DNA of 64,000 nucleotides from Cercis canadensis. Taxonomy: Eukaryota > Streptophyta > Magnoliopsida > Fabales > Fabaceae. This document shows, piece after piece, positions 37,322 through 48,700 of this stretch. The stretch covers positions 355 through 64,354 of the forward strand of contig QAOA01005186.1 of NCBI GenBank assembly GCA_003255065.1, given 5' to 3'. Under the pieces are notes generated by a model. The model made no database searches. It had not been told where the DNA came from and worked only from the letters and a program-made list of their open reading frames with translations. The stretch's first letter is position 1, and each line of letters starts with the position of its first letter. Both the position numbers and the translations under genes were made by a program.

Positions 37322-38520
37322 TGCACTCCCCTCGTAATTTTATATGAACATATATAAGCAATTTTTGTGCTTGAATACAAAAAACACAAATAATTTCCAA
37401 AAATGTTTGCTAATATATATGCATTTTACTTTTTGTCAAGAAAAAAAATATTTAAATGTTTTCATAAATTTTCAACTTAATTTCTCTGCAGCATATTTAT
37501 TTGTGTGATCTTTAACAGTAAATTCTAAAAAACATCTTTTGCTAAGCACATGTACTAATTGACAAATTTTTTTTTTTCTGGTACATGCATACCACTAAAT
37601 AGATATTCAAAAGCACTTCCTAGTTTCTTTTTATGTGTCAAATGTATGGTCATATCTTAAGCCATTGATGCTTGCTGTTTAATGTATATTGTCCAAGTTG
37701 GATTTTGTGGCATTGAAAAAATGAAATTTGATGAATATCCTGAGTTGATTGAGATATGGAATGGAAAACTTCCAGAGTGGTCCTTTAGCAATTTGAAATC
37801 TTTGATGATGGACAAGTGTGACTTTTTGTCATATGTTATCCCATCACAGTTACAATGCTCTTTAAGCAATTTGGAGGAGCTGCAGGTCAGTAACTGTAAT
37901 TCCATAGAGGTGGTATTTGATCTGCAAGAAATCAAACAGACACATGCTTTGGTGCCATTACGCTTGAAAAAGATGATTCTAGAACATCTACCAAAACTAA
38001 TGTATGTGTGGAACAAAGATCCCCAACAGATTGACTTCTGCCAACATCTGCAAGAGCTTATTGCTAATGACTGTCAGAGCCTGAGAAGTATCTTTCCGGC
38101 ATCTATAGCTAAACATCTTAAGCAATTTAATGTCCTTAAAATAGAATGTTGTGGGGTTGAGGTAATCGTGTCGAAGGAAGAAGTTACAGAAGCAGATGCT
38201 ATTTTTGTGTTTCCTCAGCTATACGGCCTGTCTCTGTGGAAGTTACCTAATCTCAGAAATTTTTATCCACAGAGACATAAACTTGAATGCCCAAAGCTCA
38301 GGGTTTTATATGTGTATCAGTGTCAACATGTAGAGGCATTCGGCACAGTAGACGCAGAGGAAAAGGATGGAGTTGAAACCCGGCATCAATTGTTCTTGCT
38401 TGACGAGGTGAGTTTCGTTTTTTTATTTTAACCTTGTCTGGCCCATTTTCAAGAATCATTTATTTCTTCTCTTTAATAAAAGAAAACTTGAGGATACAAA
38501 GTATAACAATAAGACTTGAA
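37322..38520 (+). repeat. 1.2-kb near-copy of 34868-36069 between two single Ns
   Basis: A piece bounded by N at 37321 and N at 38521 repeats the C-D intron end, exon D and start of the D-E intron of the NLR, with scattered differences. It may be a real tandem copy, an allelic contig placed in the wrong spot, or a collapsed paralog. Confidence 0.75.
37697..38407 (+). pseudogene. Extra LRR module D with altered splice acceptor
   Basis: The 237-codon D frame is open, but the acceptor reads gtccaagttgg where other copies have gtccaggttgg. The AG is therefore one base downstream, and splicing there would shift the frame. Amino-acid differences from the D exon at 35246 include E for D in LPEWSF and SQLQCS for SHLLCS. 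No module E follows before the N. Confidence 0.65.
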
Positions 38521-38521
38521 N

Positions 38522-40469
38522 AAGAATAAACTTTGGTTGTGAAGATATAACAGTGGTCCGGTTCTCATGGTTTCCCTCTTGCAAGCATTAGCATTGGATA
38601 TTGGAAACCAAGGCAATCTAGAGCTTTATATATGTGAAGTTGTGAACTGTTTATACGTCACTAATTGAAGAACACAAAACTTTGACAAAGGTACTTTACA
38701 TTAGTACTGATAGAGGTGGTTATGTTATGCCTAATAGTTATGTTTTTCTCAAGAATTTTAAATTTATCCAAACATGTTCTGAGACATTTCTAGAACTAGA
38801 ATTTGTTGAAATGTCATTCCCAAAATTGTAAAATCAATCAGTAAAACAAACGCTATCTTGCTGGTATCGATTGATCTTAACAACATTAAGAAATTAAATG
38901 TTATATGAAACTTGTAATATCAAGATAATTACATATAAATTACTGTATCTTATTGGAATTGATGGTTATAAAGATTGAACTCTTAGTTATTTAGAATGTC
39001 AAAAAAGGAAAACATTCTTAATTATTTGATCAAAGAGACTTCAACTTGTCAAGAAATCAAAATTATTCATTTCGAAAGCATAATCCATCAATGTTCAAAG
39101 CCCACTCTTATCCTCCACTGGTCATCAAACGCCATGCAACTCTCTAGTATCTGTCACCAATTGATTTTGGCTTAGGGAGGAGGCAATGAGTGGAGACAGC
39201 TGCAAACTCTATCCTTAATTCATGGATTCAATGTTCTTAGTTCGTAAACTGGTGAAGAATCCCTTTATACTTCACTAATAGAAGAACACAACTTTAAGAA
39301 ACCTACTTTAGATCAGTGTTGATAGTGCGTGGTAGTTATGTTATGCCTAATAGTTATATTTTTCTCGTTTTTGGTGAAACGGAATTCATTAATCAGTCAT
39401 GAAAGAAACATAACCGAATAAAATAGTTATGTTATATATCTCTTCTTTCTCTCTATCAAAAAGCTTAAATGTAACACTTCATAAACCCTAATCAACAATG
39501 TCATTGTAAGTATGTATTCTTAAGTTACTATTTGATTCTATGAGTATTTTGTATTGTACTTTGGTGAAACCAGTAGGGAAATCTTTCATTTAAAAAATGA
39601 AACCAGGCTGATATGCATAGGCATTAGTTACAAATGGAAGAGATTGCTAAGATAAAAGCAGAGAAGAATTCAAGTTTGAGGGCAGTTGAATTGTTGAAAT
39701 TCGGTGGCACTAAAGATGGATTTACTTGAAATCAAATCGATTCGTAACTTTAAATGAGAAGCAGTTGAATTTGACCCACAAATTTTCAATAATCTTACCA
39801 ATTCAAATCAGTTTTATGTTTGTTCTTATTCTCTTCCTTCAATTTTAATTTTTCATGCTGTTTTGTACCCATAAGCAGAAGTAAAATTTGGTAACTTTTG
39901 CATGTAGTTTTGACTTATTCCACTTGCCATTAAAACCGTACCATTTAAGGTATCTATCTTCTACAGTAGTTTCTGACTTTCTATAGAAATGTTTGATCCT
40001 GGTTGCTAGAAGCCGTGGACAAAAAATATTCTTTTTCCTTTTGCTGAACACAGAAGAGCCTCATGAATCTGGGGAAAAAAAATTATTATAAATTTATTAC
40101 AAGTATAATGTTAATATTTCTATTATTCAGAGTTGAACTCTTTAATCCTGACATAACATATTGCTAATTAGTTGAACACTTCAAAAAAGCTTATGTAAGG
40201 CAGTGTTGATACCTTAAGAATGCGTCTTGCGATTTTCAATAATGATACTTAATAAAGGTGTTTGCTAAGCTATATCCCTTTTAGATGTAGCATTACCCAC
40301 CTCTTTCATTGGGAGTTTTCTAGTGGGACTTACATAGTAAATTTGGTATCATTGTGAAAATCTCGAAAAACTAAGTCTCTTAGTATGTGACATAATACAC
40401 AGTTCCTTATAAAATCAAATAATGACATAATATAAGAAAACATGTTAGATTTCATTTTTTTGGCAAAAG
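38522..40469. repeat. Duplicated 3'-flank spacer
   Basis: Near-identical to 53485-55350 and similar to 16830-18450. No gene is seen. It starts right after the N at 38521. Confidence 0.75.
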
Positions 40470-40478
40470 TTAAATTAT

Positions 40479-40846
40479 GAGTAAAACCCTTTTTTAGTCT
40501 TTGAAAAATGCAGCTACTGATAAATTCGTCTTCCAAAAATTTTCGATGACAAATTGGTCATTGAATTATTATTTTGCTGACAAATTAGTCTTCCGGCAGA
40601 CAAAATCAGTGAAATGAAAATGAGGACTTGAATGAGAAAAAGAATGCTTAAACACAGCTAGGCAAGATCAGTGAAAAAATATTAGGAAAGAGGTTTGCAG
40701 GGATCTAGAACTTCTCTCATTAAAGTATCAGAGGACTAATTTGTCAGACAGAATAATAATTCAAGAACCAATTTGTCACTGAAAATTTTTGGAAGACAAA
40801 TTTATCAGTTGCTGCATTTTTTAAGGACTAAAAAAGGGTTTTACTC
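40479..40846. mobile_element. Mutator-like foldback MITE, 368 bp
   Basis: Terminal inverted repeats of about 113 bp start GAGTAAAACCC and end GGGTTTTACTC. A perfect 9-bp target duplication TTAAATTAT flanks it (40470-40478 and 40847-40855). The paralogous spacers at about 18440 and 55349 have a single TTAAATTAT, i.e. the empty site. A 9-bp duplication is typical of Mutator-like elements. No coding capacity. Confidence 0.92.
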
Positions 40847-40855
40847 TTAAATTAT

Positions 40856-42080
40856 TTGTTTGGTACATTTTTTTATATCGTATTGTTCTTGTATTTTGTA
40901 AAGAACTATATATTTTGGGACATATTAATTCAATTTTTTGTGATATTTGTAATGACGCTAAATTTACTTTTATAACTTATTCCTTCCTTTTTACTTTTTC
41001 TGCAACTCCCAAACAAGGGGAAGGTAATTGCCATCATTTTCTTACTTAAACATACAAACGAGGAGAAGGTAACTGCCCCTCCTTCTCCTTACCTTTCTTT
41101 CCTTTCCCTTTATAATGCATTCCATTCCATCCCCTTCAAATTCCCAAACAAAGCATAAAAGAATTCAGAATTGCAATAACATAGGTTCAGTTCAATTATA
41201 AGTAGAATTAGTATAAATTAGATATTATTAGGTTAAACTGCAATTAGATTTTGAAAACAATATTACTTGGGACATATCGAATCAATTTGAACAGAAGTAC
41301 CTATACGAGTAAGTCGACTCAAAACAGTATGATAACGATAAATAAGGTTAAAAATAAAGAGATTGGGAAAGAATAAGATCAAACACAAGATTCTCTTGGT
41401 TCACCTTAAAGCTAGCAACAACAGTTTTGGCAGGGCTCACTAGCAACCTAACCTTTACTTGTTCAGCAAGCTCTGTTATGTAACCCTCTTTTAATTTCTA
41501 CAAGAGGCTTTCTCAACTTAAATTTACGGCTTGAGAATTTTTAATTTGACGGTTAAATTTATGAAATTCACATTCTATAATGAATTATTCGCTCAGTGTA
41601 AATGGATTCGCACTCATATACACACGCATAGATAAAAGTGATACCCATTTTTTAGTATCTAACTTCCCTTTTCTCAAAATCTCATTTCCATAGATTTAGT
41701 TACTAAATAGATTTAGTCACAAATGAAAGTAAGGGTGATTTCTAAATTTAGCAGTTAAAAAAGATCGGTTGTGTCCACATTCCACTGTTTAAGAAAGTAA
41801 TGACTTAAAAGAATTGCATCATTGCATGATATTTTATCCTTCCTTTCCACCGGATTCTATCATGGTTGCCATCCACTTTGACTTCATTTGTAGTGTTTCT
41901 TGATTTTTCTTTAATTAAATTAGCACCACATACTTCTGGTCTTGATTTGGACTTTTCTAGATTAACTTCCAACATAAAACAATGCTTATTGATGTTGCGA
42001 TTACATCCATAATACTTTCTTCAGATGAAAAAGTAAATTGGACATTTTTTTTTTTTGCTGTAAATTGATGTTTATCCCCG
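40856..42080. other. Spacer upstream of LRR block 4, no gene recognised
   Basis: The first about 110 bp continue the duplicated spacer; the rest is unique in the window. It would have to hold any promoter of block 4. I see no clear TATA box near the join. Confidence 0.45.
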
Positions 42081-42171
42081 TTTAGTTAATTTATTCTGCA
42101 ATCTTTTTTTGTCCCTTAAAATATCTGTAAAATCCAAGAAAAAAATCCAAAACTGAATTAAAAAAAGAGAA
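42080..42171 (+). promoter_or_regulatory. Copy of the NLR 5' leader
   Basis: Resembles 27165-27260 of the intact NLR ('gttaattt-ttctgcaatct', 'aaaatccaagaaaa', 'ctgaatt' plus A-run). It runs straight into the middle of a C exon at about 42175, with an ATG at 42172 formed at the join. Confidence 0.55.
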
Positions 42172-42711
42172 ATGCCAATGTTGGAGAGGGTATGCATAGA
42201 AGGATTCCAACTTGATCCCGTGCTTGAGAAACTAGAACAGTTGTATGTATGGAACTGCTCTGGCTTGACAAATCTAATTCCTGCATCAGCATCATTCAAC
42301 TGCTTGACTTTGCTCCAAGTAACTAAATGTGATGGACTTAAAAATTTATTTTCACCCTCGACCGCAAAAGGCCTTTTACATCTTAAAGATATGAGAATAA
42401 AAGAATGTAAGACGTTACAAGAAATTGTAGCCAGGGTGGATAATGAGAACGAAAATGAAATTTCCTTCAGCCACTTAGAAACCTTGGAGCTCACATCTTT
42501 GCCAAATCTGTCAAGTTTCTGTACAGGCAATAACAACTTCGATTTCCCTTATTTAGAAGAGGTGTGTGTCAAACAGTGTCCGAGGATGAAGATATTTTCT
42601 GAAGGAGAGTTAAGAACCACAAGGCTACGAATTGTACATCAAGAAAAGAAAGATGAATCTTTTTGGGAAGGAGACCTTAATTCTACCATAAAAAAAGTGT
42701 ACAAAGATAAG
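42172..42711 (+). CDS. LRR module C, 3' two-thirds, with new ATG (180 codons)
   Basis: From the leader join to the gtatgt donor. The C homology starts at 'gccaatgttggagag'. The ATG-CCA-ATG-TTG reading is in the true LRR frame, with a TGA upstream. Confidence 0.65.
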
Positions 42712-45700
42712 GTATGTCAACTTAATATGTTTGTCCTGGTCAAAGGCCAACTTGGCTTACACCAAATCCCTTATATAGGTCCAAATAGCGCTATTTATGC
42801 TAAAATTTGTCCATATATGTTTATTGTCTTAACTGCTTTAAATTAATTAGTTAGTCATATGTTTTTTGTAGTATGTTTGAAATATATTTCAATTTTACAA
42901 TAAATTGAGCATCACCTTCAAGAAACTTGAAAGTGAAGGATGTACATATTCGGTTGACATCAAGAAAATTAGGAAAATAAATGAAAAAATGATATTTCAA
43001 AGTACTTCACTTAACTTAAGCCACAAATTATTTTCTTGGAATTAGTTTATTGAATAAGGATTTGAAAGCAAGAAAAATATAAAAGAAGGCAAAAAGACTT
43101 GATAGACTCGTTTGTTTATCTTCTACGTCATGAACTTTTCAGAAGGACTCTTGTTTCTAGAATACTTTGATAACAAAAAATATGATATTTTAGGTTGTTA
43201 AGATTTGACAATAAAACAAAAATTAGTTTCAATAACAGTCTTTTTTTTGAATTTTATTTTATTTCCTCTGTTAAATTGACAGAAAAGTATTCTTTAACAC
43301 AAATTTCACCAAACTAATGTATTTGCTTAGGTCTTCATTCAAATTGAGATTGTTAGTTTAATTTCTCTATTCATCTGGAATTACTTATGCTTCCCAGAAA
43401 TTAATGATAATACTAGGTAGACAGAATTTATGTACCAGAATTGTTGCCCAATTGAAGTGGATCCCAACTGCATTGTTTCATCTAACTGCCACATTTTAAT
43501 GCTCAAAAAATTCTGTCAAATCTTTTATTGCCAAATAGCATTATTCTAATGATAAAAGTCATAACTAATAAACATGACAAAGTCACTCCTCTCATAAGTT
43601 TATGAACATATTTTAAGTACCTTCTCTGCTTCAAAGACAGAAAACACAGTTAAGTAGTTTCCGGTAGCAGCACCTTTTGTGTTAGTATTTTTGTTCCTTT
43701 AGAAAAAAAAAATAAATGTATAAATCTCTTAAAAAGTTACAGTTCTATGCCATCACATATTTATTTGTGTAGCTTTAACATTAACTTGTAAAAGGTATCT
43801 TCTGATAAGCACAAGTAACAACAAACTAAGCCAATTGTGTTAAATATTCTTTCGAAATTTCTAGCTTCTTTTTATCTGTCAAATTGAACCTTTTGATGTA
43901 TGGTCATATATTAAGCAATTGATGCTCTAAGTTCCATAACACTAATTTAATGTATATTGTACAGGTTGCATTTTGTGGCATGGAAAAAATAAAACTTGAT
44001 GAATTTCCAGAGCTGATTGACATATGGAATGGAAAACTTCCAGACTGGTCCTTCAGCAATTTGAAATCTTTGATCATGGACAAGTGTGAATTTTTGTCAT
44101 ATGTGATACCGTCACATTTACTATGCTCTTTCAGCAATTTGCAAGAGCTGCAGGTAAGTAACTGTAATTCCATAGAGGTGGTATTTGATCTGCAAGAAGT
44201 TAACGTGAAGAACAGAGAAACTCAAAATGCAATTGGTGCTCCTGTCAATGAAGAGGTGAACTCTTTTATCTGAGCTTGTTTTTTCTTGAATTGCAGTAGA
44301 AACTTGCTTTAAAAAGAATCAATTCTATTTGTGCAGGTCATATTCCCTAGCTTGGAGAGAGTGATTTTCTCCCACATGGATAATTTGCAGAATATATGGT
44401 CCAACCAGTGTGCTCCAGATTCCTTTAGCAAACTTAAAAAAGTGGAAGTGGTTGCATGTGGAAGCCTGAAAAATATATTTCCTATCTCTGTGGCCTTGAA
44501 CCTTGTTCTGCTTGAAAAACTTAAGATACAGAATTGTGGGATAGAGGAGATAGTTGCAAAGGAGGAGAATGCAAATGCAATTACAAAATTTGAGCTACCT
44601 CGTTTAACATCTGTTACCTTAGGACACTTGTTGAAGCTCAAGAGGTTCTACCCTGGGGTGCACATTTTGGAATGCCCAAAATTGAAATGGCTAGATGTGT
44701 TAAACTGTCAGAAAATGGAGCTGTTTGGAGTGGAGACTAAGAACTTTCCAGCAACAGGGAATCAACTAGGCCAATTTGATGTTGCCGTTGAGCAACCATT
44801 CTTCTCTATTGAAAAGGTAACGTTACTAGATACTAGTTTTATTATTTTAAGGCAGACATTTATATATCTTTTATATGCTACCACCTATACTAATTTTGTT
44901 TATTGCCAATAAGGTGGTTCCTAATTTGGAGTTCTTGACGTTGAGTGGAATGGAGGCTAGGAAAATATGGAAGGGGCAATTTCGAGAAGACCTTCTCCAT
45001 AATATACAAAAGTTCTCACTGCAAGAATTTGAAGATAAAGCGGCTGNATTTCTTACTGCATGAATTTGAAGAAAAAGTGGCTGAATTTCCATATTGGTTC
45101 CTCCATAAAATGCCGAACTTGAAAGGAATGATGGTGATTTCTAGTTCCTTCAGAGAACTGTTCCCTATTAGAAGACTTGTAGCAGAGGAAAAGCAAACAG
45201 CAGATATTGTGCGGCTTAGAGAATTATACCTGTTGAGTTTGCCAAGGTTGGAGAGGGTATGCATAGCAGGATTCCAACTTGATCCTGTGCTTGAGAAACT
45301 AGAAGAGTTGTATGTACGGGATTGCTCTGTTTTGGCAAATCTAATTCCTGCATCCGCATCATTCAATTGCTTGACTCTGCTCCAAGTAACTGAATGTGAT
45401 GGACTTAAAAATTTATTTTCACCCTCAACTGCAAAAGGCCTTGTCCATCTTAAAGATATGAGAATAAAAAAATGCAAGATGTTACAAGAAATTGTAACCA
45501 GGGTGGATAATGAGAACGAAAATGAAATTTCCTTTAGCCACTTAGCATCCTTGGAGCTTACATGTTTGCCAAATCTGTCAAGTTTCTGTACAAGCAATAA
45601 CAACTTCGATTTCCCTTATTTAGAAGAGGTGATTGTCAAACAGTGTCCGAGAATGAAGATATTTTCTGAAGGAGAGTTAAGAACCACAAGGCTACGAATT

Positions 45701-48700
45701 GTACATCAAAAAAAGAAAGATGAATCTTATTGGGAAGGAGACCTTAACTCTACCATAAAAAAATTGTACAAAGATAAGGTATGTCAACTTAACATGTTTG
45801 TCCTGGTCAAAGGCCAACTTGGCTTACACCAAATCCCTTATATAGGTCCAAATAGCACTATTTATGCTAAAATTGGTCCATCTTTCAAATATACATTTAT
45901 TGTCTTTACTACTTTAAATTAATTAGTTAGTCATATATTTTTTGTAGTATGTTTGAAATATATTTCAATTTTACAATAAATTGTGCATCACCTTCAAGAA
46001 ACTTGAAAGTGAAGAATGTACATATTTAGTTGACATCAAGAAAATTAGGGAAATAAATGAAAAAAATGATATTTCAAAGTGTTTCACTTAACTTAAGCCA
46101 CAAATTATTTTTTAGGAATTAGTTTATTGAATAAGGTTTTGAAAGCAAGAAAAAGAGAAAAGAAGGCAAAAAGACTTGATAGAGTCGTTTCACAAAAAAA
46201 TTATCTAAAAATTCCTATAGTGGTTTGTTCATTCTCTACGTCATGAACTTTTCAGAAGGACTTCTGTTTCTAGAATATTTTGATAACAAAAACATATGAT
46301 ATTTTAGGTTGTTAAGATTTGACAATAAAACAAAAATTAGTTTCAATAACAGTCTCTTTTTTTTATTTCCTCTGTTAAATTGACAGAAAAGTATTCTTAA
46401 CACAAATTTCATCAAATGTATTTGCTTAGTTTAATTTTTCTATTCATCTGGAATTACTTATGCTTCCCAGAAATGAATGATAATACTAGGCAGACAAAAT
46501 TTATGTACCAGAATTGTTGCCCGATTGAAGTGGATCCCAACCGCTTAGTTTCATCTAACTGCCACATTTTAATGCTCAAAATATTCTGTCAAATCTTTTC
46601 TTGCCAAATAGCATTATTCTAATGATAAGAGTCATAACTAATAAACATGACAAAGTCACTCCTCTCATAAGTTTATGAAAATATTTAAGTACCTTCTCTG
46701 CTTCACAGACAGAAAACACAAGTAGTTTCCGGAAGCAGCACCTTTTGTGTTAGTATTTTTTTTTCCTTTAGAGAAAAAAAAAATGTATAAATCTTTTAGA
46801 AAGTTACAGTTCAATGCCATCACATATTTATTTGTGTTGCTCTAACATTAACTTGTAGAAGGTATCTTCTGATAAGCACAAGTAACAACAAACTATGCCA
46901 ATTGTGTTAAACATTCTTTCGAAATTTCTAGCTTCTTTCTATCTGTCAAAATAAACCTTTTGATGTATGGTCATATATTAAGCAATTGATGCTCTAAGTT
47001 CCATAACACTAATTTAATGAATATTGTACAGGTTGCATTTTGTGGCATGGAAAAAATAAAACTTGATGAATTTCCAGAGTTGATTGACATATGGAATGGA
47101 AAACTTCCAGATTGGTCCTTCAGCAATTTGAAATCTTTGATCGTGGACAAGTGTGACTTTTTGTCATATGTGATACCGTCACATTTACTATGCTCTTTCA
47201 GCAATTTGCAAGAGCTGCAGGTAAGTAACTGTAATTCCATAGAGGTGGCATTTGATCTGCAAGAAGTTAACGTGAAGAACAGAGAAACTCTAAATGCGAT
47301 TGGTGCTCCTTTCAATGAAGAGGTGAACTCTTGTATCTCAGCTTGTTTTGCTTGAATTGCAATAGAAACTTGCTTTTAAAAAAATCAACTCTGTTTGTGC
47401 AGGTCATATTCTCTAGCTTGGAGACAGTGATTTTCTCCCACATGGATAATTTGCAGAAAATATGGTCCAGCCAGTGTGCTCCAGATTCCTTTAGCAAACT
47501 GAAAAAAGTGGAAGTGGTTGCATGTGGAAGCCTGAAAAGTATATTTCCTACCTCTGTGGCTTTGAACCTTGATCTGCTTGAAGAACTTGACATAATAGAT
47601 TGTGGGATAGAGGAGCTAGTTGCAAAGGAGGAGAATGCAAATGCAATTACAAAATTTGAACTACCTCGGTTAACATCCGTTGAGCTAGTAGACTTGTTGA
47701 AACTCAAGAGGTTTTACCCTGGGGTGCACATTTTGGAATGCCCAAAATTGAAAAGGCTAGATGTGTTAAACTGTCAGAAAATGGAGCTGTTTGGACTGGA
47801 AACTAAGAACTTTGCAGCAGCAGGGGATCAACCTGGCCAACTTGATGTTGCCATTGAGCAACCATTCTTCTCTGTTGAAAAGGTAAAAGTTACTAGTAGC
47901 ACAATACTGGTTTTATTATTATAAGGCAGACATTGATATATCTTTTATATGCTACCACCTATACTAATTTTGTTTATTGCCAATAAGGTGGTTCCTAATT
48001 TGGAGTTCTTGACGTTGAGTGGAATGGAGGCTAGGAAAATATGGAAGAGGCAATTTCAAGAAGACCTCTTCCATAATATACGAGAGATCGAACTGCAAGA
48101 ATTTGAAGATAAAGTGGCTGAATTTCCATATTGGTTCCTCCATAAAATGCCGAACTTGAAAGAAATGACTGTGAAGTATTGTTCCTTCAGAGAACTATTC
48201 CCTATTAGAAGACTTGTAGCAAAGGAAAAGCAAACAGCAAATATTGTGAGGCTTAGAGAATTATACTTGTGGAGTTTGCCAAGGTTGAAGACCATATGCA
48301 AAGAAGGATTCCAACTTGATCCTATGCTTGAGAAACTAGAAGAGTTGTATGTAACGGAGTGCTCTGGCTTGGCAAATCTAATTCCTGCATCAGCATCATT
48401 CAATTGCTTGACTTTGATCGAAGTAACTGAATGTGATGGACTTAAAAATTTATTTTCACCCTCAACTGCAAAAGGCTTTGTCCATCTTAAAGATATGAGA
48501 ATAAAAGAATGTAAGATGTTAGAAGAAATTGTAGCCAAGGTGGATAATGAGAACGAACATGAAATTTCCTTCAGGCACTTAGAATCCTTGGAGCTTACAA
48601 GTTTGCCAAATCTATCAAGTTTTTGTTCAGGGAATAACAACTTTGATTTCCCTTATTTAGAAGAGGTGTGTGTCAAACAGTGTCCGAGGATGAAGATATT

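Noticed and set aside
44914..45778. Frameshift in the block 4 module C exon
   Set aside because: The surplus is one N plus a 36-bp repeated overlap, so it is best explained as an assembly join, not a mutation.
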